The notes under the pieces: generated by a model | Database searches by the model: none | Told to the model about the DNA's origin: nothing | What the model saw: the letters and a program-made list of their open reading frames with translations, nothing else | Translations under genes and position numbers: made by a program | Source of the DNA: Physocladia obscura | Lineage: Eukaryota > Chytridiomycota > Chytridiomycetes > Chytridiales > Chytriomycetaceae | Length of the DNA stretch: 13,536 nt | Direction of reading: 5' to 3' | Assembly: GCA_027596945.1 (NCBI GenBank) | Contig: JADGJH010000876.1 | Location: 1-13,536, forward strand | Shown here: one piece after another, positions 1 to 7,805 of the stretch | Numbering within the stretch: the first letter of the stretch is position 1 | Layout: each line of letters opens with the position of its first letter

Positions 1-511
1 CATCTGTTGATGGTGCAAGTTGATTTGCAGAAAATTGCACCAATTTGTGCTGGAGACATGCAATGATAGTAGTAGTTGAACAGCGCATGGACTCTGGTGT
101 TTGCACTAGCTTGCATTGATGTAACTTGAGCTCAAATTGATTCCATTTGATTGTTTATTGAAAACTCAGAAAAAAAACATTTTCAAAATAGACAATATAT
201 ATATATTTTTTAAATTTAATTTTTGCTTATATACAAGCAAGCATCACATATGATCCAAATGAACAACTGAGATTGTAGTTACTAGGATAAACACATTAAC
301 TCTATCAAAAATTATAGAAAGTAGTGGAACAGAGAGATGGAGCAACAATGACTCACAAAGATAACAGATTCAGGATCTTTCTTGTTGCCGGCTGCTGAAA
401 CGCGCATTTGCGAGTTGGAATTTTCGCGGTTTACAGTCGATAAATGGGAGCTTTCCTTCAGTGTGTGTGCTTATATTTTGCAAAAGGGCACATGTTTTCA
501 AATTAAGGGAA

Positions 512-598
512 AAAACATGATCAGTTAGCAGTATCAGAGGATCGAACCCGGACAGCGACATGCGTAGCCAAGTCGTCACCACCTCACTACTCAACCTT
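512..598 (-). ncRNA. Degenerate tRNA-like Pol III element (tRNA pseudogene or SINE head)
   Basis: Read on the minus strand, the element has an A-box-like TAGTGAGGTGG (plus 589-579) and, 30 nt later, a perfect B-box core GGTTCGATCC (plus 548-539). A run of six T (plus 515-510), suitable as a Pol III terminator, follows about 23 nt further on. The T arm pairs at four of five positions around the loop TTCGATC. The anticodon region forms only an imperfect stem, and no acceptor stem can be formed from the two ends. These are the expected remains of a tRNA gene or a tRNA-derived short interspersed element. A functional tRNA is unlikely, and no anticodon is assigned. Confidence 0.42.
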
Positions 599-899
599 TC
601 TCTTATTTTTTTCTAATTTAAGTATAATAACTTTAATATAATTTCTCTCGAACTGCAAAATCAAAAATGAAGATTGCGTAGCAGAGAGACAAAAAAACAA
701 AAACAAAACAAATTAATAAAAAGGATAATAGTTTACTCAATTTTTTGCCTTATGGTAAATGCAGAAAATGAAGGGTCACAGCACAGCAATAATAAATTTA
801 TCTGATTTTTTTACTCATATTGAACAGTATTGAATCGCCTTTCCTGGGTTCTTCCCTGAGAAATCTGAGGAATTTATCATGGATTTATACAATATATTT

Positions 900-922
900 C
901 GTTGCAGTTAGCACCTGCAACG
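900..922 (+). promoter_or_regulatory. Hairpin in the SEC13 leader
   Basis: A perfect 8-bp stem (900-907 with 915-922) closes a 7-nt loop TTAGCAC, about 40 nt upstream of the proposed SEC13 ATG. If transcribed it would fold in the 5' leader. One such hairpin is expected by chance in a window of this size, so any regulatory role is only a suggestion. Confidence 0.2.
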
Positions 923-963
923 TGTGGTTTTCAGATTATGAGAAAGTGAATTGTGTCAAAAAC

Positions 964-2283
964 ATGGCAAGTGAGCAACAAATACAGCAGCAAACTATGG
1001 ATGGCTAACCGTCAATGATCCGCGTATTATTCTTTCAGGCAGCAGCAGTCTCGGCCGCGGCATCGACGGGCACATCGGCCGTCAACTCTTTTGATACGCA
1101 TCACGAAGACATTATTGTGAGAGATGATTCCAGCTTGATTCAGCCGTCAAATTCAAATAACCAAACACACATTCACAGCACGATGCGCAACTCGACTACT
1201 ACGGTCGCAAACTGGCCACGAGCTCATCGGACTCAACCGTCAAAATATTCGAAGTCGACAATGATTCGCATCGTCTTGTTGACACTCTAAAAGGGTCTGA
1301 ATTTTTATTATTATTTATATCTGGCATTCCATCCCATTGACGAGTGTTTTAAAACACTAGCCACAATGGACCAGTGTGGCAGGTTGCGTGGGCGCATCCA
1401 AAGTTTGGCGTTGTTCTTGCATCGTGTAGCTATGACGCCAAAGTATTGATTTGGCGCGAATATAACGGCATTTGGTCGAAAGTCACGGATCATCAAGTTC
1501 ATTCATCGTCGGGTAAAATAGCAATTGGGTTTTCTGAAAGTTGCGAAATAAAAACTAACAAAAACCAGTAAATTCGGTCAGTTGGGCGCCGCACGAATAC
1601 GGTCTAATTCTCGCATGTGCATCATCGGATGGAACAATTAGTGTCATTACCTGCAAAGAAGATACGACGTGGGAAAGCCAGACTTTTGTTGCGCACGCGA
1701 TGGGTGTGAACTCAATTTCGTGGAGTCCGTCAGCAGTTGCCGCAAGTTTATTAAGCTCGGCTCAAACGCAACAAAATAACGCGCAAAATCCGAAAAGGCT
1801 TGTTAGTGGAGGGTGCGATAATTTGGTCAAGATTTGGAGGCAGTTGAGTTTTTTTTTTCATTTTTTTTTTTCACTTATGTGCATCCGTATATGTTGGTGT
1901 TATTTGTTTTTATTTTAAATACATATAGAGACGAGAGTGGAGCGTGGAAAGAAGAGGCGTTTCTTTCAGGGCATACAGACTGGATTCGCGATGTTTCATG
2001 GGCGCCAAGCGTCGGCCTCACGACATCATACATTGCATCGTGTTCACAAGACCGAAAGGTGCTGATTTGGACTAAAGACGCGAGCGCGTCACCGTCGAGC
2101 GCCGCGCAATGGAAAAGCAAGCCGCTGAAAGCCGATTTGTTTGGCGACGTTGTCTGGCGCGTTTCATGGAGTCACGCCGGAAATATTTTGGCTGTTAGTT
2201 GTGGAGATAACAAAGTGACGATGTGGAAAGAGAATCTGGAGGGAGAATTTGATTTGATTGGGGAAGCGAATGAAGGAATGTGA
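964..2283 (+). CDS. SEC13: SEC13, WD40 subunit of COPII coat and nuclear pore
   Basis: SEC13 is a six-bladed WD40 propeller. It forms the COPII outer cage with SEC31 and also serves in the nuclear pore Y complex. Exons read 964-966, 1039-1116, 1179-1294, 1361-1512, 1569-1842 and 1929-2283, giving 978 nt and 325 residues against about 322 in human. Family motifs appear in order: DTHHEDII followed by [90 protein letters not shown] and [14 protein letters not shown]. The introns are 56-86 bp, and all have GT-AG ends except the first. I chose ATG 964 because it has A at -3 and G at +4, but it needs a GC-AG intron (967-1038, donor GCAAGT) immediately after the Met codon. The alternative, reading from ATG 1015 with that splice site ignored, gives 332 residues with a poor start context. 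The product identity is certain; only the N-terminus is open. Confidence 0.95.
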
Positions 2284-2300
2284 TTTTAAATGCAAACACA

Positions 2301-2310
2301 AATAAATAAA
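2301..2310 (+). terminator. SEC13 polyadenylation signal
   Basis: Two overlapping AATAAA hexamers (2301-2306 and 2305-2310) lie about 20 nt after the SEC13 stop codon. Confidence 0.6.
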
Positions 2311-2366
2311 AATTGAACAACTCCATCATTATTATTAAAAAGAAATTGTTTTATAATTTCGAACAA

Positions 2367-3919
2367 ATGACTGCCACATCGTTTTTCGGATATCTGTTCA
2401 CTGTTTGCGGACAAGCAACTAAAATATTTGTAGTAACAGCATATCATTCGGGTCAACTAACGATTCTGATTATTTGCATAAAAAAAACAAACTAAAGCAT
2501 TCGAACACTTAAAGAACAATAATTTACAAAGCGAAACAAAAAGTATAGATATAATACTCGGATGACTGAACTAGTGCCTTTTTCTGGTTTCTGTCGAATT
2601 ACGAGTTTGGTATTCGACTTCTATTTGTGCAATTCTATGCCAAGAAACTTTTCGGATTCTCTTTTGGTTTTTGATTCGGATTGGAATTATTTTATGAACC
2701 TTTTTTTTTTGTTTGTTTATTTGTGGCTTACATTGTGCTTTGTATAATTTCTGAAATTGGATTAGCGAAAGTCAGCGGAATCCCACAGTCATTGAATCAA
2801 TTAAAATTCAACTATGGTAATGCATAATTTTCTTTTTCTTGGGATCTTTAAATTTACAAGCGAGCGGTTTCGGGTTTGGATTCATGTCTGGCCTTGTAAT
2901 GTTTGTAATACAGTTGGTAAACCCATTGGATCCAGGAATTATCCATTGCAATTTTTGTTCGTCATAGGATACTTTTTATTTCAGGTACGTATGTGGACGA
3001 GAAAGAGAGAGAGAGAGAGATATAACTCGTAATAGGGTGTGAAAATGGGTGATTTCAACAAATACTCCTTTTTTTCGATGTAGCGCAGTGCAGAATCCCA
3101 ATAACTTACAGCTCTTATGGGGCTTTCTGATGTTCGACGCAATGTGGATTAAATCGTATTGGTAAGTTCCAAATTCCGTAAGTTTTGCTATCGCATTTTC
3201 GCGCTTCATACAGCGTTAGCCGTTGTTTTGTTTGTTCTGTATTTTCTTCTTTTGCGTGAGTTTAGGTGTTTTAAAGGTAGACAACTTTGATACAATCGAA
3301 TGTAAATTGAGGTCGATGGCACGCGTAGCTGACGCTATTGCTTGCGCTGATACTATTTGGGAGTTTGCTATACGATTGTAGTCTTGCGAGAAACGAAACA
3401 GAAACGCGATTGAATTTTGAAGGGGAAAAAAATTCCATTACAGTGTCTCGATTAAAATACCTCTTTGAATTTGGCGATATGAAAAATTTTCAATCAAAAA
3501 TTTTATTGAAGGCAGAAATGAGACAAGTGCCTTCGCCAATAGCATCCACGGACGCCGCAACAAGACAGGCACCAGCATCCGCACCAATGCCTGCACCATC
3601 AGTATTATCGGAACTAGCAGTGTTTACATGCGCCCCAGTTCCGATGGCGCGCCATGGCCGCGGATCATGCGGCGACCCCACATCAAAATCGTCGCAAGTG
3701 GCCCTGGCGATCGGGTTTGCGCAGTCGCGCCACCAACGGCAGCGGATGGGATTAGCGGCAACAGCTGTCAACACCTTTGCGGCGAGCCCGCCATCTCATG
3801 TGGATCAAGATTGGCGCGTGTCTGCTTTTTTTCAACGTCAACATCATAATTTGTTTGGATCTGCTGCTGGCGGCAACCCTGGAAACGCTGAGGTTGTTGG
3901 ATCGGATAGTGAAAATTGA
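2367..3919 (+). CDS. APH-1-like gamma-secretase subunit, multi-exon, frame interrupted (possible pseudogene)
   Basis: APH-1 is a seven-helix scaffold of gamma-secretase. Its landmarks occur here in the right order. ATG 2367 begins a first helix with FFG, then F, G, A, F and T at the family spacing. AFFWFLS is at 2576-2596 and CQETFR near 2638-2655. A GxxxGxxxG helix (Gly codons 2866, 2878, 2890) follows a 44-bp intron (2817-2860, gtaatg to acaag) across the join Y-A-SG. PLQFLFVIGYFLFQ ends at 2984 before a gtacgt donor, and LLWGFLMFDA begins at 3112 and ends at a gtaagt donor (3162). A sixth hydrophobic stretch lies near 3216-3255, before a gtgagt donor. The last open part, from about 3329 to TGA 3919, has a helix-like LTLLLALILFG and then an Ala/Ser/Pro-rich tail ending GSDSEN. 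Neighbouring segments do not share a joinable frame at three or more points, so exon limits and the C-terminus are uncertain. Homology is fairly sure; an intact product is not. Confidence 0.6.
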
Positions 3920-4088
3920 TTTGTTTTCTGTATCTCTTTGCTGTTTTTTTTTCTTCGTTTTTTTCTTTTTCTTCCATGCTCATACACACGCGCTTATTTT
4001 CGCCTCAGTCGTTCTTTTATACTGTATTTTTTCATGTTTACTCTTCATCTTTGCCTGGCGGCCGTGGTTTTTCTTTTGTCAACAATAT

Positions 4089-4094
4089 AATAAA
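4089..4094 (+). terminator. Possible polyadenylation signal after the APH-1-like gene
   Basis: AATAAA lies about 170 nt after the stop codon at 3917-3919, downstream of T-rich sequence. It is the nearest good hexamer, but in DNA this rich in A and T it could be chance. Confidence 0.3.
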
Positions 4095-5730
4095 ACCTTG
4101 TTTTCATTAAGTCATTCAAATTATTTTTTTAAGCCTTCCCTTTTGATTCGATGCAATATACGAAAAGTGCCACAACTAATTAATTTTCTGCATAAAATGC
4201 CAATAATTATGACTTAGGGGAGGCAGTAAGATTTTTGGTTAATTTTTGGGAGTTTCTCAGCTTGCAGTATTTGTGAAGTGCGTCTCCACTTCGTAAAACT
4301 CAACCTTGAGGAATAGAGTTTTCTATACTTTTTGACTTTGGTTGATACCAAATACAATTTTGAGTGTCTGTGATTTAATTTCGAAAGTTTTGAAATTGTT
4401 GGTTCCTGATTGCGGAATTAAAAAAATAGTGCCAAATAAAACTCTTTACTGATAGAAATAGAAACAATATTATAAAAATAAAATAAAACATTATTAAAAG
4501 GGTTTAATATCTTAGACGTGAGACTTTGTGAATTTTTTCCCATTTCTTGGTTCTGTCAACATTAATTTGTGAATTTTGTACCGAATCAAAGCGGTAGAGA
4601 AATAATTTTCACCATTCAAATTTTCTGCCAAGTTTTATCCAATCAGATTTCCATCATGATACCATTCAATTTGACAACTTTGCATGTTGTCAGAATGCGC
4701 CTGGGACAGTTTTCTGGTGTTGGTGAAGTTGCTTAGATTTTGGGATCAATGTTGTTTCTCTTTTTTCAAGTTTTAGTTCAGATTAATAGAGCTTATAACC
4801 TCACCCCAACACGCAAATCAAAAATTTGCACTAAAACAAACACTGCAATAGATTGTCTCAAAAATTTTAAGAAGAAACAGCAAAAAACCATCAAACATTT
4901 ATTGGCAGAACATAAGGCATATTATCAAACAATTAAAATCAACAAAAGGATCATTTGCGGCTTTCAACTTGTAATAAATGTATGCAATTTGAGATTTTAA
5001 ATACAGTGGAAATAGAAGCTGTACAGCACACGCGTCTTTGTGTTTGCACTTATTTGCTTTGATTCAACCTTTTCCCAAATAAAATTCAGTTTTTTAGTTG
5101 AAAGATTGTTGCGAATCTGAGAAATATTGTGAAAATTTGAAGGGAGTGAAGCAACAATAAACAATTTTGGACACAAGAATTACACAATCAGAATTAAATT
5201 GATGTGAGGTAAGGAAATTCTTGTGAAGCTAAAGTCAAAACCTATTGTCTCTTATCATTGAATAAGTAATTGTTTATTTGGAAACATGAATCCTCAGCAA
5301 CATGATTCCTTTGGCCGTTTACAACTTTCAGGAGGAAGGTCTGAAATGAGTATAATAATTGCATCGCGAGTGAATAAAATTTGCTGAACACCTATCTTTC
5401 TGGTAACAGTCATAAAAATTCTGCTGTTGCTGCTGTTATTATTGATTTATATGTAACTCTGGTTTTTTTATTTCTTTTTTTTTCCTTTTTTTTCAGTTTA
5501 GTTAACTCTGTGTCGAGAAGCACTTTCGGTTGAAGAGGTGGACTCTTGGGGAGTCAGTTGGTCGAAAACCAGCGACGAAAAATATTTTTAAGGAGAAAAA
5601 GAATAAGTTTATTTTCAGAACAATGATATTCTAACACTCAGCTCTTTTTTTTTCTTTCTTTTTTTTGAAGCACAATTTTGAACCACAAAATAAAAATTTA
5701 TCTTTTAATTAAAATTTTTAGAAAAGTAAA

Positions 5731-5736
5731 TTTATT
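5731..5736 (-). terminator. SDR gene polyadenylation signal
   Basis: TTTATT on the plus strand reads AATAAA on the minus strand, about 50 nt downstream of the SDR stop codon. Confidence 0.5.
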
Positions 5737-5784
5737 GGAAAGTAGGCAACAAAAACACAATGTGCCGAAATTCAAATAACTAGT

Positions 5785-6639
5785 TCAATACCAAAACTCA
5801 TCATTTGGATCTGGTGTCATATTTTCCGCCAATTTTTGAGAAGCATATGGCAATGAAACTCCATCGCGGTAAAAGAGACCGCTTTGGAGACCAGTGTTGA
5901 GAATTGGCCAAACTACACTGAATCCGCCCGCAATCGCTGAACGGAAGCCAGCATTGCCGTTAATGTCTGTCGCGCAAAAGCCTGGACAAACAGCGAAAAC
6001 TCTCAAATTTGGATTCTCGGCGGCAAAAAGCCGAGTGTAGGCGTTCAAAATCGCCTTGGAAATACCATACGACCAGGCAGTTTGCGGTGGTGAAGGCCAC
6101 GCGTATTGCGGCTGCGGTTGGTTGTAGTCGAGTAAAATTTGTTCAAGTTTGGACCACGAAAGCTCTTCGACATTCTCGAGAATAAGTTTCAATTCTGAAG
6201 GTAGAGTCCACTGTGCAGCTGCACCAAGCTCAGACGAAACGTTGATGATCGTTGCGGTTGGTGCAAGAATTGGAAGAAACGTGTCAATAGTGTTTTTAAT
6301 TCCAAGGACGTTCACGGCGAAAACTTTTTCGGCATCTTTTGGATCGGCAGAAGGGATTAAAATTCCAGCATTGTTGATGAGCAAATCCAGGCTTTTTCCA
6401 GTAAGACTGATTTCGTTAAAGGCGCGTTTAATTGAATCAAGGCTTCCAACATCAAGTTCAAGCACTTGGACGTGTCGTCCGAGGTGTTCCGCATGGAGTT
6501 TTGCCAGCGCCTCTTCGCCACGTTCCACTGAGCGCGTTCCGAGATAAATTGTTGCACGCGGAAACGCAGCAGAAAGAAGTTTGATAACTTCAAAGCCAAT
6601 CCCTTTGTTTGCGCCAGTAACCAAGACACTTTCGACCAT
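5785..6639 (-). CDS. Short-chain dehydrogenase/reductase, carbonyl-reductase-like
   Basis: A 284-residue classical SDR without introns, expected to reduce a carbonyl or oxidise an alcohol with NAD(P)H; the substrate cannot be read from sequence. The family motifs are complete. The nucleotide-binding TGANKGIG is at residues 8-15, and LDV near 62-64 is the usual adenine-ring contact. NNAG is at 89-92, the catalytic Ser lies in NVSS (133-136), the catalytic Tyr191 and Lys195 are in YGISK, and CPGFCATD is at 218-225. The TGxNKGIG form and the long insert between the Ser and Tyr motifs (about residues 140-187) resemble carbonyl reductase 1-type enzymes. No signal peptide or membrane segment is evident, so it is probably cytosolic. 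The ATG is the first in frame, just after a T-rich leader. A 41-bp tandem duplication lies about 65 bp upstream in its presumed promoter. Confidence 0.9.
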   Translation of the reverse strand: MVESVLVTGANKGIGFEVIKLLSAAFPRATIYLGTRSVERGEEALAKLHAEHLGRHVQVLELDVGSLDSIKRAFNEISLTGKSLDLLINNAGILIPSADPKDAEKVFAVNVLGIKNTIDTFLPILAPTATIINVSSELGAAAQWTLPSELKLILENVEELSWSKLEQILLDYNQPQPQYAWPSPPQTAWSYGISKAILNAYTRLFAAENPNLRVFAVCPGFCATDINGNAGFRSAIAGGFSVVWPILNTGLQSGLFYRDGVSLPYASQKLAENMTPDPNDEFWY

Positions 6640-6702
6640 TTGATTTGATTTGATGTTTTTTTTTCTTCAATATTTGTAGTATTTGTTGAAATTTTGGTTT
6701 AT

Positions 6703-6784
6703 TTATGCATGTGATTCAACGGGATTCAAATCATTTGAAATAATTATGCATTTGATTCAACGGGATTCAAATCATTTGAAATGA
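6703..6784. repeat. 41-bp direct tandem repeat, two copies, with internal palindrome
   Basis: Copy 1 (6703-6743) and copy 2 (6744-6784) begin TTATGCAT and differ at only two positions. Each contains the palindrome TTCAAAT-C-ATTTGAA (7-bp arms around one base). The repeat lies between the SDR start (6639) and the GT32 stop (6852), so it sits in the SDR promoter and probably within or just after the GT32 3' untranslated region. A plus-strand TTTATT at 6698-6703, just past it, could serve as the GT32 poly(A) signal. Confidence 0.9.
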
Positions 6785-6851
6785 TTACATATCTGTGTCG
6801 AAAATAAGTGAAGGAACAAACTGAACAAGAAGGGAAAAAATCGTGTCATAA

Positions 6852-7805
6852 TCACGCAATCTTAATGCTGTATTCTTTTCTTTGTTTTCGTTTCATAAAT
6901 ATTAAGATCGCCAGAGCAACAGCAACTAGTAGCGCGTAAATCCCATGCCCAATAACCCATCGCACAAATATTGCATCAGCTTCATGCCATGTACTCCCAT
7001 TCACATGATTGAAAAATACTTCTGGCACTCGATCTGCGTAAAAACGACCTGGCAGAATTCTAATTCCATCCCGCGTTTCAGAATCACTCCAGTAAAACTG
7101 ACTCGTCACAAACGCCGGACCTGTAGTCAACATCACAGTAAGATACGGCATAAACGTGCGTGTGCTATGCATATTGCGAATAATTGCTTCGAGAAACGGA
7201 TGTTTTGGCTCGAAAGCCATCCAGTCGTTTGAAAGGCCACCCATTGTCTGCGGTAATACTCCACGGGCACCAGATACAGATATCAACGGCAGCATGCTTC
7301 GTTCACAACCAATATCCATATCCATGTATATTCCGCCGTAGAAATGGAGTAAAAGAATTCTCGCAGCATCGATTTGCTGAATTGGATGGGGAAATGACAG
7401 AAATTTTGGCACAAAGTCCGCATAATGGCGCTGCACAAAATCGAGGAGGTCTGCATCTGTCCAAAACATGTATGTGAAGTCTCTATCATGGCGTTCATGA
7501 CAAGACCGATGGGCCCAAGCCCAATTGGACTTTAGAGTTGACATGTCAGCTGTTCGCCACGTTTGGTGAATAATGCGCGGAATCGTCGTATCGTTGAATT
7601 GGTGTGGATCAGGCTGTTGGGGTAAATCTGGGATGAAATCAGCGGGAAGGGCAAGGAAATTTGCAGGGAGAAGGATCTCAGAAGTATCGAGAAATGCTGC
7701 AGCAAATACATATTTTCCTGCAAGAAACATGACTGGATTGCACAGAAACAGTACGATGCCTAGCAACCCCGCAGCGAAAACCCTTTTCCGGATTCGAAGT
7801 TTCAT
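6852..7805 (-). CDS. GT32-family glycosyltransferase, similar to fungal MIPC/inositol-phosphoceramide mannosyltransferases
   Basis: A 317-residue intronless membrane glycosyltransferase. The GT32 (Gly_transf_sug) pattern is clear: IPRIIHQTWRT at 75-85, YMFWTDADL at 112-120, DAARILLLHFYGGIYMDMD at 146-164 with the metal-binding DXD at Asp162 and Asp164, and TTGPAF at 227-232. A hydrophobic segment at about 9-30 after a basic start would act as a signal anchor. A second segment at about 288-304 is followed by a basic KRKQRK tail. This two-helix arrangement matches Golgi enzymes such as SUR1/CSH1, which mannosylate inositol phosphoceramide with GDP-mannose. The exact acceptor is inferred from family resemblance; other GT32 members modify N- or O-glycans. 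The start is the first ATG in frame. It lies on the same strand as the SDR gene downstream, with no sign of a functional link. Confidence 0.88.
   Translation of the reverse strand: MKLRIRKRVFAAGLLGIVLFLCNPVMFLAGKYVFAAAFLDTSEILLPANFLALPADFIPDLPQQPDPHQFNDTTIPRIIHQTWRTADMSTLKSNWAWAHRSCHERHDRDFTYMFWTDADLLDFVQRHYADFVPKFLSFPHPIQQIDAARILLLHFYGGIYMDMDIGCERSMLPLISVSGARGVLPQTMGGLSNDWMAFEPKHPFLEAIIRNMHSTRTFMPYLTVMLTTGPAFVTSQFYWSDSETRDGIRILPGRFYADRVPEVFFNHVNGSTWHEADAIFVRWVIGHGIYALLVAVALAILIFMKRKQRKEYSIKIA

Larger units (their letters stand above)
1..963. other. AT-rich flank upstream of SEC13
   Basis: No complete gene is recognisable here. The plus frame is open from the window edge to a TGA at 64-66 (21 codons), which could be the C-terminal end of a gene lying to the left, but the stretch is too short to judge. 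An alternating AT run lies near 196-208 and several A runs follow. Apart from the tRNA-like element at 512-598 and a hairpin at 900-922, I see nothing further. The part nearest SEC13 should hold its promoter and 5' leader. A T-rich stretch ending in CAG near 934 could be a 3' splice site of a leader intron, but I cannot find its donor with confidence. Confidence 0.5.
3920..5784. other. AT-rich non-coding spacer
   Basis: About 1.9 kb without a credible gene on either strand. The longest open stretch after 4217 is at 4740-5000 on the plus strand. It has no ATG start in good context, A-rich codons and no family resemblance, so I do not call it. Local structure includes paired hairpins at 4273-4294 and 4295-4322 and two stems at 5541-5555 and 5557-5573. 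The left part is the 3' flank of the APH-1-like gene and the right part is the 3' flank of the SDR gene, including its poly(A) signal at 5731-5736. Confidence 0.6.

Noticed and set aside
370..594. 74-codon minus-strand open frame across the tRNA-like element
   Set aside because: It coincides with the Pol III-type element and has no protein-family features or coding-like composition.
2914..2935. 19-nt micro-intron gtaaac...ccag as an explanation of the APH-1 frame shift
   Set aside because: It is far shorter than any other intron here and its removal gives the wrong frame for the following conserved segment.
3005..3020. GA dinucleotide run as a notable repeat
   Set aside because: A short simple repeat inside a probable intron, with nothing to suggest function.
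4740..5000. Plus-strand 86-codon open frame
   Set aside because: It starts at TTG, is Lys/Asn-rich from A-rich DNA and shows no domain or splice context.
5541..5573. Two neighbouring stems resembling an anticodon arm and a T arm
   Set aside because: The first loop is only 5 nt, the T loop lacks TTC, one base separates the arms and there is no acceptor stem, so it is not a tRNA. Any relation to the element at 512-598 is too weak to annotate.
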